A DNA stretch of 64,000 nt, from contig CAJTGI010000005.1 in NCBI GenBank assembly GCA_910575435.1, positions 62,001 through 126,000 on the forward strand, read 5' to 3'. The notes under the pieces were generated by a model. The model ran no database searches. It saw nothing but the letters and a program-made list of their open reading frames with translations, and was not told where the DNA came from. How positions within the stretch are numbered: position 1 is the stretch's first letter; each line of letters starts with the position of its first letter. Below, one piece after another: positions 18,667 through 27,190 of this stretch. Source of the DNA: Clostridiaceae bacterium. GTDB taxonomy: Bacteria; Bacillota; Clostridia; Lachnospirales; Lachnospiraceae. The translations under genes were made by a program, and so were the position numbers.

Positions 18667-19290
18667 CTATGACTCACGGATTCGCTTCCCGTGGTAGCAG
18701 CCTGTTTCCAAAATATAGCGATATACGCTATGAGGAAGGTATTCCTCCACAGATTCCCCCCTAGCTATCCGCTCCCTGATCCCGCTGGAACTCATCTCCA
18801 TCCAAGGCATGGAAATCACGCGAATTTCCCCTCCAAATCTGCCCATTAAAATACTCGCCCGCTCCTCCATCTGGCGTCCGCTCAATCCATCCCTGGAAAA
18901 AGCCAGAAGCGTGGCATGGCGCAAAATCTCCTCCGGCCGATACCACTTCTCAAAATAAAAGAGGGAATCTCCCCCCAGAATAAAATACAGTTCCTCCTCC
19001 GGCTGCTCCTCCTGGAACAGGGAGAGCGTCCGGGCAGTGTAGGTAATCTCCTGGCGGCGAAATTCAAAATCTGAAAAGTAAAAGCCTGCCTCGTCTGCCA
19101 CTGCCAGTTCCACCATATCCCGGCGCACGCTTTCCGGCGAAATGCTCCTGCCCATTTTGTGAGGCGGTATCTTGGATGGCATAAAAAGCACTCGGTCCAG
19201 TCCCTCCTCCTCCATGGCACGCCTTCCCATCACAAGATGAGCCCGATGGATCGGGTCAAATGTACCACCCAAAATCCCTGTTTTACCCAT
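18667..19290 (-). CDS. nadD: Nicotinate-nucleotide adenylyltransferase
   Basis: Joins nicotinate mononucleotide and ATP to give deamido-NAD, a step of NAD synthesis. The 207-residue product has the nucleotidylyltransferase motif GGTFDPIHRAHL at its N terminus, PPHK, and SSSGIRERI towards the C terminus. The ATG at 19290 is chosen because the family begins MGKTGILGGTF; the open frame extends about 90 codons upstream only because it reads through the GC-rich tail of yhbY. Its first eight bases overlap the yhbY stop codon, pointing to translational coupling. Confidence 0.94.
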   Translation of the reverse strand: MGKTGILGGTFDPIHRAHLVMGRRAMEEEGLDRVLFMPSKIPPHKMGRSISPESVRRDMVELAVADEAGFYFSDFEFRRQEITYTARTLSLFQEEQPEEELYFILGGDSLFYFEKWYRPEEILRHATLLAFSRDGLSGRQMEERASILMGRFGGEIRVISMPWMEMSSSGIRERIARGESVEEYLPHSVYRYILETGCYHGKRIRES

Positions 19291-19795
19291 GTCTTGCAGC
19301 CCGGTTTCTCCGGCTCCTCTCGCTGCCCTGAGACCTTCCACGCCTTGCGCCCCCAGTCCCATTCGCTTCCTTCCCCCCGGCTCTGCCAAACTTCCTTTCT
19401 GATGGCCTTGCGGAATCCTTTCCTGTCGCCCTTGCAGTTCCCTTTCCTGATGCCTTCGCAGATTTTTTCCTGTCCCGCAACCCACTTCTTTTCTGCTCCC
19501 GCTTTCCAGCGGAATTCTTCCCCGCCTCCCGCTTGGGATTCTTCTTGTAAAGCACAATCTTCTTCCCAATTACCTGAACCACTTGGGAGCCTGTGCGCTC
19601 AGCAATCACTTCCGCCAGTTCTGCAGGATTGTCCGCGCAATTCTTCAGCACGCTAAGCTTAATAAGCTCCCGGACCTGAAATGCTGATCTGATTGCCTCG
19701 ATCTGCGCAGGAGACAGGCTGGACTTGCCAATCTGGAATATACTATCAATCTTCATTGCCTGGGCTTTTAATTCCGCCCTCTCTTTACTCGTCAT
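19283..19795 (-). CDS. yhbY: YhbY-type RNA-binding protein with long basic tail
   Basis: CRM-domain RNA-binding protein linked to large-subunit assembly. Residues 1-95 are a normal YhbY domain (TSKERAELKAQAMK, IGKSSLSPAQIEAIRSAF, VLYKKNPKRE). The 170-residue product then continues into about 75 residues rich in Arg, Lys, Gly and Ala, which is absent from ordinary YhbY proteins of about 96-100 residues. The tail is encoded by locally GC-rich, repetitive DNA and its last bases overlap nadD. GAGGAG lies a few bases before the ATG at 19795. The tail probably adds nonspecific RNA affinity; this is inference. Confidence 0.88.
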   Translation of the reverse strand: MTSKERAELKAQAMKIDSIFQIGKSSLSPAQIEAIRSAFQVRELIKLSVLKNCADNPAELAEVIAERTGSQVVQVIGKKIVLYKKNPKREAGKNSAGKREQKRSGLRDRKKSAKASGKGTARATGKDSARPSERKFGRAGGKEANGTGGARRGRSQGSERSRRNRAARHG

Positions 19796-20063
19796 ATCTC
19801 TCCTCTTTCTGTGCAATTGCCTATTGCAAAAAACAATATCCTTCTAAATGCTTTATGGCACTATTTTATAATAATGTGCCCATTCCGTCAACAATTCCGA
19901 GATACTTATCATATTTCTCTGAATTTCATAATATATTGTTCCATAATATGATGCACCCTGAATTTATACTTAACATCGCCATATTATTTCATAATCTTCA
20001 TAAAAAAGCAAAAATATTGCACCATGCCTTTTAAACATTATTATATCAAAGGAGGATAAACAC

Positions 20064-21431
20064 ATGGCAAGTTTCTGCACAAAATGCAGCAAAAAAACAC
20101 CAGAAGAATCCAAAATATGCAGGAAATGCAACAGCCGGACAGATAAGGGGGGCCTAAAGGGGCCACGGGCCATGGGAATCTGCGCCATTCTGTTCATCAT
20201 CGGGGTGATGACGGCCTTATTTGCCACAGGAAGCATCGGAAATAAAAGCAAAGCCATACAGACCATTTCAAATGCGGAATCTATTCAGACAGCAAAAAAA
20301 GAACAAGCGTCAGAGGAGGAAAAGGATGCTGGCGCCGCCCTTCCCATCACCGCAAAATCTGCCGTACTTATAGAAAACAGTTCCGGCAGGATTCTCTATG
20401 AAAAAAATAAAGACAAGAAAGTCATTCCCGCCAGCATCACCAAAATCATGACCCTGCTCCTGATTTTCGATGCCCTGGAAGAAAAAAAAATCTCCCTGAA
20501 AGACAGCGTGACCGTCAGCGACTACGCTGCAAAGATGGGCGGCTCCCAAGTTTTTCTGGAACCAGGAGAAACCCAGACAGTCAAGGATATGATCAAGTGC
20601 ATCAGCATCGCCAGCGCCAACGATGCCGCAGTGGCCATGGCGGAATTTGTGGCGGGTTCCGAGCAGGAATTTGTAAAGCGAATGAATGCAAAGGCAAAGG
20701 AACTGGGCATGCAGCACACTCGCTTTAAAAACTGCAACGGACTGGACGATACCATCAAAAGCGGACACTACAGCAGTGCCTATGACGTGGCACTGATGAG
20801 CCAGGCACTGGTTACCAGGCATCCTGACATCACGAAATACTCCACCATATGGATGGATGAAATTACCCACAAGACAAAAAAAGGCGAATCCGTATTCGGC
20901 CTCACCAACACCAATAAGCTAATCCGCACATACGACGGCATCACTGGATTAAAAACCGGCTCCACTTCCAAGGCGAAATACTGCCTGTCCGCCACCGCAA
21001 AAAGGGGCGGCGTCAGCCTCACCGCCGTGGTAATGGCGGCTCCCGACCACAAGGTCCGCTTTTCCCAGGCGGCATCCCTGCTGGACTATGGCTTTGCCAA
21101 CTGCTCCAATTTCTGCGACAAGAAAGACGGGATTCCCTTAAAAGAACAACCTGTCAAGGGAGGCACGAAGACAAAGATCATATCCCGGGTGGAAAAAGAC
21201 TTCTCCATCACCCTGGTGGGGGAGGAAAAGCCAGAGGACCTCACCAGGAAAATCACTTATCGCAAGAATCTGTCCGCCCCAGTCAAGGAAGGGGAGGTCA
21301 TCGGTTCCGTCACCTACCTGATGGGTGACAAATCCATTGGGGAAGTCCCCATCCATGCCGCAGAAACCATTAAAAAGGCCACCTTCCTAGATTATGTAGA
21401 GAAAGTATACCGGCGGTTCGTATTCAATTAA
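20064..21431 (+). CDS. D-Ala-D-Ala carboxypeptidase with N-terminal zinc ribbon
   Basis: A serine-type penicillin-binding protein (peptidase S11) that trims the terminal D-Ala of peptidoglycan peptides. Order of parts: a zinc-ribbon with two CxxC pairs at residues 5-22, a transmembrane helix at about 37-58, a polar linker, and the catalytic domain with SITK (active Ser), SAN and KTG. The C-terminal beta-rich domain is present in the 455-residue product. The fusion places the zinc ribbon in the cytoplasm and the enzyme outside. GGAGG lies eight bases before the ATG. The combination of a cytoplasmic zinc ribbon with S11 is unusual compared with standard DacA/DacF, which begin with a cleavable signal peptide. 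Confidence 0.92.
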   Translation: MASFCTKCSKKTPEESKICRKCNSRTDKGGLKGPRAMGICAILFIIGVMTALFATGSIGNKSKAIQTISNAESIQTAKKEQASEEEKDAGAALPITAKSAVLIENSSGRILYEKNKDKKVIPASITKIMTLLLIFDALEEKKISLKDSVTVSDYAAKMGGSQVFLEPGETQTVKDMIKCISIASANDAAVAMAEFVAGSEQEFVKRMNAKAKELGMQHTRFKNCNGLDDTIKSGHYSSAYDVALMSQALVTRHPDITKYSTIWMDEITHKTKKGESVFGLTNTNKLIRTYDGITGLKTGSTSKAKYCLSATAKRGGVSLTAVVMAAPDHKVRFSQAASLLDYGFANCSNFCDKKDGIPLKEQPVKGGTKTKIISRVEKDFSITLVGEEKPEDLTRKITYRKNLSAPVKEGEVIGSVTYLMGDKSIGEVPIHAAETIKKATFLDYVEKVYRRFVFN

Positions 21432-21492
21432 AAAAAAGCGCAAAGCCTTTCCAAGCTCGATAATACCTCGCTAGGAAAGGCTACTTTTGCGC
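21430..21492 (-). terminator. Hairpin 1 with conserved loop; minus-strand T-run
   Basis: GCGCAAAGCCTTTCC at 21438-21452 pairs with GGAAAGGC...CTTTTGCGC at 21474-21492. On the minus strand the stem is followed by a run of Ts. Its loop core at 21455-21475 is shared with the second hairpin at 21554-21612 although the stems differ. Confidence 0.75.
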
Positions 21493-21496
21493 CTAA

Positions 21497-21545
21497 GAAG
21501 AACGCTAAGCCAGCGTTCTTCACATTGAAAGTGCCAAGAACTTTC
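21497..21545. repeat. Two small hairpins between the paired elements
   Basis: GAAGAACGCT (21497-21506) with AGCGTTCTTC (21512-21521), then GAAAGT (21527-21532) with ACTTTC (21540-21545). The first resembles the hairpin units of the array at 57972-58081. Confidence 0.6.
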
Positions 21546-21553
21546 CTATAAGC

Positions 21554-21612
21554 AAAAAAGGTGCGAAGTTTTACCGGGCTCCAAAATACCCCGCCAGGCA
21601 AAACTTCGCACC
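21554..21612 (-). terminator. Hairpin 2 with conserved loop; terminator of lipoprotein gene
   Basis: GGTGCGAAGTTTT at 21560-21572 pairs perfectly with AAAACTTCGCACC at 21600-21612. On the minus strand six Ts follow, so it can terminate the lipoprotein gene that ends at 21626. The loop core at 21578-21598 matches that of hairpin 1 at 17 of 21 positions. Confidence 0.8.
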
Positions 21613-21625
21613 TATTCTTTATGCA

Positions 21626-22051
21626 CTAGTTAATAATGCTATTAGCAAATACAGAAAAACTATCCTGCGGATCTTCCTTCATTTTAAACCAGACGCCATC
21701 AATAACAATATAAGGATTCAGAAATTGAACCTTACATGCGCTCCCATCCTTCTTCGTAATCCTGCATTCTATCATCTGCCCCACCAATTCTTCTGAGGCA
21801 ACCTTTTTCACCACTTCAACTTCCCGCAATAATTTGACACATTTCTCCATCTGCTCCCCTGAAAGATGCTTCTCTTTTTCTGGCGGTATAGCGAAAAGCA
21901 CAATATCCTTCAACTCATCAGAACTTAACTTCTCAAAAGGATGCTTCTCTATGGATGACTCCTTTGTATCAGCCGATTGCGGTCTGCCAAAAGAACCACA
22001 GGCAGTCAGCATCATGCATGCTACAGCGAAAACAATAACTAATCTTTTCAT
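21626..22051 (-). CDS. Small predicted lipoprotein
   Basis: A 141-residue protein of unknown function. The N terminus is a lipoprotein signal peptide with lipobox LTAC (Cys 18), so the mature protein should be lipid-anchored outside the membrane. The mature part is charged, with LSSDELKDIVLF and SGEQMEKCVKLLREVEVVKK helices followed by a beta-rich C terminus (ECRITKKDGSACKVQFLNPYIVIDGVWFK). I do not recognise a family. No clear ribosome binding site stands out. It lies next to other AT-rich secreted protein genes. Confidence 0.7.
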   Translation of the reverse strand: MKRLVIVFAVACMMLTACGSFGRPQSADTKESSIEKHPFEKLSSDELKDIVLFAIPPEKEKHLSGEQMEKCVKLLREVEVVKKVASEELVGQMIECRITKKDGSACKVQFLNPYIVIDGVWFKMKEDPQDSFSVFANSIIN

Positions 22052-22197
22052 TTATCTTTATACTGGACTATTGCATTAATCCAGATATCAAATACAATTT
22101 TAATTTATTGTACTTGATTTCCCCTCCTTCTATTTTTTACTAATACTATACCAACACTCAAAACAATCATAAAAATAACTGCCATTCCAATATGGTA

Positions 22198-23034
22198 TCA
22201 GCTATTATTTGGTTCAGACAATATAATATACGCATCTACACCTGAAAAATCTTTATTCATAGTATCCATATGATTTGCGGCATTCATAATTCCCTCATAT
22301 GTATATATTTCATCATCTTTTTTTGCCCGTTTGGGTTTAATTTCTTTAATCTGCTTTTCCGTTCCTTCTACTTCCAATTCATACAATGGAATTAAAAATT
22401 CTGCTTCATTTTCATTTAACACAAGTACTACAGGCTGATTAACGTGTTCCAATCCACCACAAATCATTATATCCACATTTTTCATATTATATGATATATT
22501 ATCTAAAACTTCAGAAGTTTTTTTCTCGTAATCAATTTTTTCATTTTCAAGCAACTCAATCCCTGATAAACACCATTTCCCCTCATTTTCTTTTATTTGC
22601 TGAATTTCATCCGTTGATAGCATATCTTTTACAGATTCATTTAATGGCAATCCCTTTGCAATGTGAATTTGATATGTATCTTTTCCTATACTAACAGGCA
22701 ACAACCACATATATTTTGATTTCTTAAGTCGTTTCTTTATTTTGGACGCTTCAGTATCTTCTAAAGAAAAAATCTGAGAATCTACATAAATTTTTTTTGC
22801 TTTTTTAAAATCTAATTTAAAAGAATTTGATAAACTTTTACCTGTTTTTTGTTTATAAAATTCTTTCAATGCCTGCATAATTTCTTTTTCCAATCCAGAA
22901 ATCTGATCATATTCGTGCTTTTCATCAACCAATTCTTCCATATCTAAGGATACATTTGCATCACTTATATTCATTTCCATCATAGATATAAGAAAACAAA
23001 AACATATAATTCCTAACCATTTAATAATACGCAT
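22198..23034 (-). CDS. Secreted protein of unknown function
   Basis: A 278-residue protein with an N-terminal signal peptide (IIKWLGIICFCFLISMMEM) and a Lys/Glu-rich mature part. The segment LEKEIMQALKEFYKQKTGKSLSNSF and a later beta-strand region are visible, but I recognise no domain. It is clearly more AT-rich than the housekeeping genes around 10 kb, suggesting a different origin. Its start lies 12 bases after the stop of the papain-like protease gene on the same strand, so the two are probably cotranscribed and may act together outside the cell. Confidence 0.7.
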   Translation of the reverse strand: MRIIKWLGIICFCFLISMMEMNISDANVSLDMEELVDEKHEYDQISGLEKEIMQALKEFYKQKTGKSLSNSFKLDFKKAKKIYVDSQIFSLEDTEASKIKKRLKKSKYMWLLPVSIGKDTYQIHIAKGLPLNESVKDMLSTDEIQQIKENEGKWCLSGIELLENEKIDYEKKTSEVLDNISYNMKNVDIMICGGLEHVNQPVVLVLNENEAEFLIPLYELEVEGTEKQIKEIKPKRAKKDDEIYTYEGIMNAANHMDTMNKDFSGVDAYIILSEPNNS

Positions 23035-23046
23035 AATAACTCCCTT

Positions 23047-23606
23047 CTAATGCAAACTCCATGTATGTGTATAACGCCCCGTTCCAGAAGCCAGCGTCAT
23101 TCCATTAACCAATCCTGCATAACCATAATAACCACTTGATCTTCCCTTAATTGGATCAATTAAATATAGGCTGTCTAACCGAATTCCTTTTGCCTCTTTT
23201 AAACCTGCGACAACATATACATGACCACCACCTGCATTCCATCCCATTCTTAACACAGCTGGATTTTTTGCCTTCATATTAATAACAAAACCATTAAATT
23301 TCGCTACGCCTCCCTGTAAAACACTTTTTTTAGTAGCATACCTTATCGCAGATGTGACTTGACTTAATGAGGCTGTTTCATTCACTACCTTATTCTTAAC
23401 ATGCTTGCATATTTGAGATTGTGAATAAGATCTTCCATAATATTTTCCCAGCATTTTTGCACAAGCTACCCAACACCAATTACTTTTCTCTTGAGAATAT
23501 TTTGTTACATTTAATTTGTATTCAGCAGCATTTACTTGATTAATCGGCGAAATCAAAATCACATTAACTAGCAAAATCCCAATAAACTTTAATAAAATCT
23601 TTTCAT
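23047..23606 (-). pseudogene. Papain-like cysteine protease, frameshifted at its start
   Basis: A secreted protease related to the AvrRpt2/C39-like papain fold. Catalytic features are the Cys in SNWCWVACAKML, the His in GGGHVYVVAG and the Asp in YLIDPI. The protease frame from 23574 begins with a TTG and covers only part of the signal peptide. Upstream, AAAGGAT and an ATG at 23604-23606 form a proper start, but that frame reads ATG AAA AGA TTT TAT TAA and stops. Adding one A to the A4 tract at 23600-23603 would restore a full signal peptide, MKKILLKFIGILL and so on. This may be a real inactivation, a phase-variable tract or a sequencing error. AT-rich like its neighbour. Confidence 0.8.
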
Positions 23607-23695
23607 AAAATATCCTTTCTGTTTTACTAATTGACTCACACTAGAATTACTTCATACTGACAACTTCTTAAAAACATATTATTTATTTATCATGA

Positions 23696-23722
23696 TATTA
23701 TTATATTATATTATATTATATG
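23696..23722. repeat. ATTAT short tandem repeat
   Basis: At least four ATTAT units in a row, within a 437-base gap between the protease and the LCP gene. The rest of the gap is AT-rich and contains only the terminator at 23909-23950. Confidence 0.8.
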
Positions 23723-23908
23723 TGTCAACACCTATCTTGTTTTACTTGATATTAGAATATCTAAATAATATTATTCTGCAATATTTAGTTCGATATATCC
23801 AAATAAAACCAATATCGTTTTGACGAAAATGACATCAACTTTTTCTCATATGAAATCTATGAGTTCTTTTTTTGAACGTGGCTAGCCCAAAATATTTATT
23901 CCCTTAAC

Positions 23909-23950
23909 AAAAAAGTGCAAAACCACTGAATTATTCAGTATTTTGCACTT
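23909..23950 (-). terminator. Intrinsic terminator of the first LCP gene
   Basis: AAGTGCAAAA (23913-23922) pairs with TTTTGCACTT (23941-23950), with an inner ACTGAA/TTCAGT stem, and on the minus strand is followed by Ts. Confidence 0.88.
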
Positions 23951-24043
23951 CATAATATTAGATTAGCCTGTTGTCACGATTGTAGAATAATATAATTCCC
24001 TAACAACACCTAACAGGACAGTCTGTATCGTGTCGAATAGCCC

Positions 24044-25087
24044 TTAATCCTTGCTCTCAAATGTACCATACTTAAAATGATCTTTCCCGTCATACTTGAA
24101 GACAAATTTATTCAGGGCATCCGCATTGGTCCTGGTGGTGTAAGTGGAACTGGTCCCATCGGTCATCATCAGGCAGGAGCCCACCGACACCTCTCCATTG
24201 AAAGCGCTTCTGTAATATCCCTCTAGAGGAATCTGAAGCTGATGGATCTCCGTGGTGCCCATGGTAACCACGGAAGTAATATACTGTAAAATCTGATCGT
24301 TGTCCAAATCCGTCTTCACATGCTTCAATACCTTATTGGCAATCTTGACCCAATCCGGCATGGGCAGGGATTTGACCTTAGAGAACACGCCCTTCATCAC
24401 CGTCCTCTGCCGCCAGGTCCTTCCATAATCATCCCGCAGGCCATTTACCGTGGTCCCCTTCTTTCTGATGCGGCAATACCCCAATGCCTGATGGCCATTC
24501 AAGGTCTGCTTGCCCGCTTTAAGATTTCTGTACTGCTTCTTTCTGATATAATTGGTGGTATTGAGATATTCCGCCTCCGACTCCGTCACTTCCACCTCCA
24601 CGCCGCCCACAGCATCCACAATATCCACAAAAGCGCTCAGGCTAATCTCCACATAACCGTCCAGCTTAATATCGAAATTCGTGGCAATGGTCTTATACAA
24701 AAGCTCTATCCCGCCAAAGGGATAGGCAGCATTTAACTTATTATGCCCATGTCCCGGAATCTCCACATAATTGTCCCGCATCAGGGATGCGGTTTTCAGC
24801 GTATTGTGCTTCAAATCCATGGTGGCGATAATCATGGTATCCGTCAGGCCCACGTCATTCTGATATCCCCGATCCTTTCTGGCATCATTGCCAATCACCA
24901 AAATATTTACGATATCATTGTCAGAATTCACTTTAATGCCGCTCAAATCCACATTTCTCAACTGGGTATCATAATCTCTGCTAATCTGGTTCATGGAGTG
25001 GTTAAACTCCACCTGCACCTTGGCGGCACCAAAGCCCACCATGGCGCTGAGAGTGATAAAAATCCCCATCAAAATCTTTTTCCACAT
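24044..25087 (-). CDS. LytR-CpsA-Psr family protein (LCP 1)
   Basis: Predicted LCP phosphotransferase, which moves teichoic acid or other polymers from a lipid carrier to peptidoglycan. The 347-residue product has an N-terminal membrane anchor (ILMGIFITLSAMVGFGAA) and the extracellular LCP domain: VIGNDARKDRG, TDTMIIATMD, TASLMRDNYVEIPG, KLNAAYPFGG, YCRIRKKG and DDYGRTWRQRTV, which supply the conserved Asp and Arg residues. AGAGG lies eight bases before the ATG. It is a close paralogue of the gene directly upstream on the same strand, from which it is separated by 179 bases. Confidence 0.93.
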   Translation of the reverse strand: MWKKILMGIFITLSAMVGFGAAKVQVEFNHSMNQISRDYDTQLRNVDLSGIKVNSDNDIVNILVIGNDARKDRGYQNDVGLTDTMIIATMDLKHNTLKTASLMRDNYVEIPGHGHNKLNAAYPFGGIELLYKTIATNFDIKLDGYVEISLSAFVDIVDAVGGVEVEVTESEAEYLNTTNYIRKKQYRNLKAGKQTLNGHQALGYCRIRKKGTTVNGLRDDYGRTWRQRTVMKGVFSKVKSLPMPDWVKIANKVLKHVKTDLDNDQILQYITSVVTMGTTEIHQLQIPLEGYYRSAFNGEVSVGSCLMMTDGTSSTYTTRTNADALNKFVFKYDGKDHFKYGTFESKD

Positions 25088-25266
25088 ATGTTTTACCTCT
25101 TCTTATCGTTTGCCATTCCAAGTTGCCACCCCATCCACTCATGTCAGTCATCTTAAAAGCCATCCGTGAATAGCAACAAGTATCGGGAACAAGCAAGGCT
25201 TGTCCGAAAAACATTTTACACGATATGAAACCATTATGCAAATCTTTTTTCTTCCGCCCTTCTCGA

Positions 25267-26337
25267 TTACGATTCCCCTTTATACTGAAATTCTTTCTTC
25301 CCATCATGCCGAAATATAAATTTCTTTAAGATATCGGAGTTCGTAGAAGCATCCCTCTCTCCCACGCCGCCCGTGGTGGGAACGATGGCCGCCCGCAGGG
25401 AATAAGGCACGTCAGACACATCCTCCCCAAAGCAGAAATATCCATTCATGGGAATCTGCAGCTGATGAATCTCCGTGGTGCCCATGGTGATCACGCTCAT
25501 CATGTAACTATAAATGGCATCGTTATCCAAATCCGTGGTCACGCAGTCAAAAGCCTTATTCAGCACACCGATCCATCGGGACTTAGGCTGGCTTTTCATT
25601 TTCTGGAATATAGAAGTAAGCACTGTTCTCTGACGCCAAGTCCTGCCGTAATCATCCGTGAGGCCGTTGGCTGTCACCACCGGCTCTCCAATCTTATCTT
25701 TCCCCTTCCGGATACGACAATATCCCAATGCCTGGTTTCCATTTAATGTATGTTTTCCCGGTTTTATGTTATGATATTTTTTGCTCACGTAATTGGTACA
25801 ATTCAGATATTTTGCCTCCGTCTCCGTAATCTCCAATTCCACGCCGCCCACGGCATCGATTACCTTCTGGAATCCCTTCAGGCCAACCATGGCATACCCG
25901 TCTAATTTGATATGAAAGTTCTGTGCAATCGTTTTGTATAGATTCTTCACGCCGCCATGTCCAAAGGCTGCGTTTAATTTTTCCAATTCAGAAGTCTCGG
26001 CATCAACCACTAGGGTATCCCGCATTAAAGTAGTCAGCTTTAGCGCGCCATGTTTTTTATCCAATGTGGCAATCATCATGGTATCTGTCAGCCCGTCCGA
26101 AACGAATCCGCTTTCCTTCTCCTTGCGCTTGTCCGTGCCAATCAAAAGAATGTTCACGATATCGTCGTCCGTCTCTATGTTCAAATCCTTGGGAAGCTCC
26201 ACGCTTTCCAGCCTGTTATCGTAATCCCTCTGAATGTGATTCAGAGAATTGTCCATGGTGCTCTTCACGCTGGCCACCCCAAATCCCGCGGCGCCGCTCA
26301 GTACAATTAAAATTCCAAACACAATTTTTTTCCACAT
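25267..26337 (-). CDS. LytR-CpsA-Psr family protein (LCP 2)
   Basis: A second LCP phosphotransferase, 356 residues, clearly paralogous to its neighbour: the membrane anchor IVFGILIVLSGAAGFGVA, LLIGTDKRKEKESG, TLMRDTLVVDA, KLNAAFGHGG and YCRIRKGKDK are aligned one for one. The start at 26337 is chosen because GAGGGA lies four bases before it and the sequence then begins MWKKI as in the paralogue; an ATG 12 bases upstream lacks a binding site. The pair arose by duplication and may attach different polymers. Confidence 0.92.
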   Translation of the reverse strand: MWKKIVFGILIVLSGAAGFGVASVKSTMDNSLNHIQRDYDNRLESVELPKDLNIETDDDIVNILLIGTDKRKEKESGFVSDGLTDTMMIATLDKKHGALKLTTLMRDTLVVDAETSELEKLNAAFGHGGVKNLYKTIAQNFHIKLDGYAMVGLKGFQKVIDAVGGVELEITETEAKYLNCTNYVSKKYHNIKPGKHTLNGNQALGYCRIRKGKDKIGEPVVTANGLTDDYGRTWRQRTVLTSIFQKMKSQPKSRWIGVLNKAFDCVTTDLDNDAIYSYMMSVITMGTTEIHQLQIPMNGYFCFGEDVSDVPYSLRAAIVPTTGGVGERDASTNSDILKKFIFRHDGKKEFQYKGES

Positions 26338-26395
26338 AATTTCCCTCATTTCTGCGCTGCCCTCTGCTGCATATAAAGAACCAAAATTCTTTCAA

Positions 26396-26423
26396 TGTTT
26401 GTGTCGCAGCACAGACACAAACA
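26396..26423 (-). promoter_or_regulatory. Hairpin in the leader of LCP 2
   Basis: TGTTTGTGTC (26396-26405) pairs with GACACAAACA (26414-26423) in the 5' leader of the LCP pair. No T-run follows. Confidence 0.6.
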
Positions 26424-26481
26424 TGCCAAGACTCTCCCCTCAAAACCTGCCAGCAGTCATATCATTTACAACAACATTCTC

Positions 26482-26510
26482 ATTATACCACCTTTTTGCC
26501 ACAAACACAA
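26482..26510 (-). promoter_or_regulatory. Predicted promoter of the LCP pair
   Basis: On the minus strand TATAAT (26482-26487) with a weak TTGTGT (26505-26510) 17 bases upstream. Confidence 0.5.
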
Positions 26511-26530
26511 CTTTCCATCCCCATGAATCA

Positions 26531-26559
26531 TTGACGAAAAATGTCTTCTCCGCTATAAT
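26531..26559 (+). promoter_or_regulatory. Predicted promoter of the DUF4321 gene
   Basis: TTGACG at 26531-26536 and a consensus TATAAT at 26554-26559 with a 17-base spacer. It is divergent from the LCP promoter in the same 334-base gap. Confidence 0.8.
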
Positions 26560-26671
26560 AGCAAGAGCAAACTTAACATATTGCTTTTCAAGGAAACCAT
26601 AAAATACATCGTGCCGCAACGCATGATCTGAATAACATAGGGGCAATTAGCCCGAAGAACGGAGGATTTAC

Positions 26672-26932
26672 ATGGCAAAAGGCGCCGGAAAAAATAATTG
26701 GGCACTGTTTCTATTACTATTGGCAGGGATTGTCCTGGGCAGCTTCATAGCGCAGGCTACCTCAGGGATTTCCGCCCTCTCCTGGCTGAACTACGGACAG
26801 CATTTCGGAATGACATCCCCATTCAGGCTGGACCTGGGCATCATGGTACTGAGTTTTGCCCTCTCTGTCAAAATTACCATCGGCAGCATCGTGGGCATCA
26901 TTATCGGCATCATTATCTACCATTTCATCTAA
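26672..26932 (+). CDS. DUF4321 small membrane protein
   Basis: An 86-residue protein with two predicted membrane helices (LFLLLLAGIVLGSFIA and the Ile-rich C-terminal segment) and a short loop containing SGISALSWLNYG. It resembles the DUF4321 family, common and uncharacterised in Clostridia. GGAGG lies seven bases before the ATG. It has its own promoter and is followed by a strong hairpin, so it is monocistronic. Confidence 0.8.
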   Translation: MAKGAGKNNWALFLLLLAGIVLGSFIAQATSGISALSWLNYGQHFGMTSPFRLDLGIMVLSFALSVKITIGSIVGIIIGIIIYHFI

Positions 26933-26940
26933 GCATTCCA

Positions 26941-26975
26941 AGAATGGCGTTAGCGTGTTAGTCTAACGCCATTCT
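26941..26975. terminator. Hairpin terminator after the DUF4321 gene
   Basis: AGAATGGCGTTAG (26941-26953) pairs perfectly with CTAACGCCATTCT (26963-26975). Only a short T-run follows on the plus strand. Confidence 0.75.
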
Positions 26976-27052
26976 TTCCGAAGCCTTCCACCCGCACAGA
27001 TTTACACATCCTGCCTGGGACTGCGAAAGCACAGGGAATTTCCCGCCACGTC

Positions 27053-27086
27053 AAAAGGGAGGGTGGTCTCGAATACCACCCCCCCT
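27053..27086 (-). terminator. Intrinsic terminator of the aconitase-family gene
   Basis: GGGAGGGTGG (27057-27066) pairs with CCACCCCCCC (27077-27086); on the minus strand TTTT follows. It is about 100 bases past the hydratase stop codon. Confidence 0.75.
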
Positions 27087-27190
27087 TTCTTTCTATCTGG
27101 CATTTCCCGGAATTTTATTTCCCTCTTCCGTCATGCGAAACCATTGCCCATCCATTGCCTCCTGACAGACAAACCGCGGCACAGCAAATT

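Noticed and set aside
19290-19569. N-terminal extension of NadD by about 90 residues
   Set aside because: The extension is the yhbY tail read in another frame; the conserved NadD start is at 19290.
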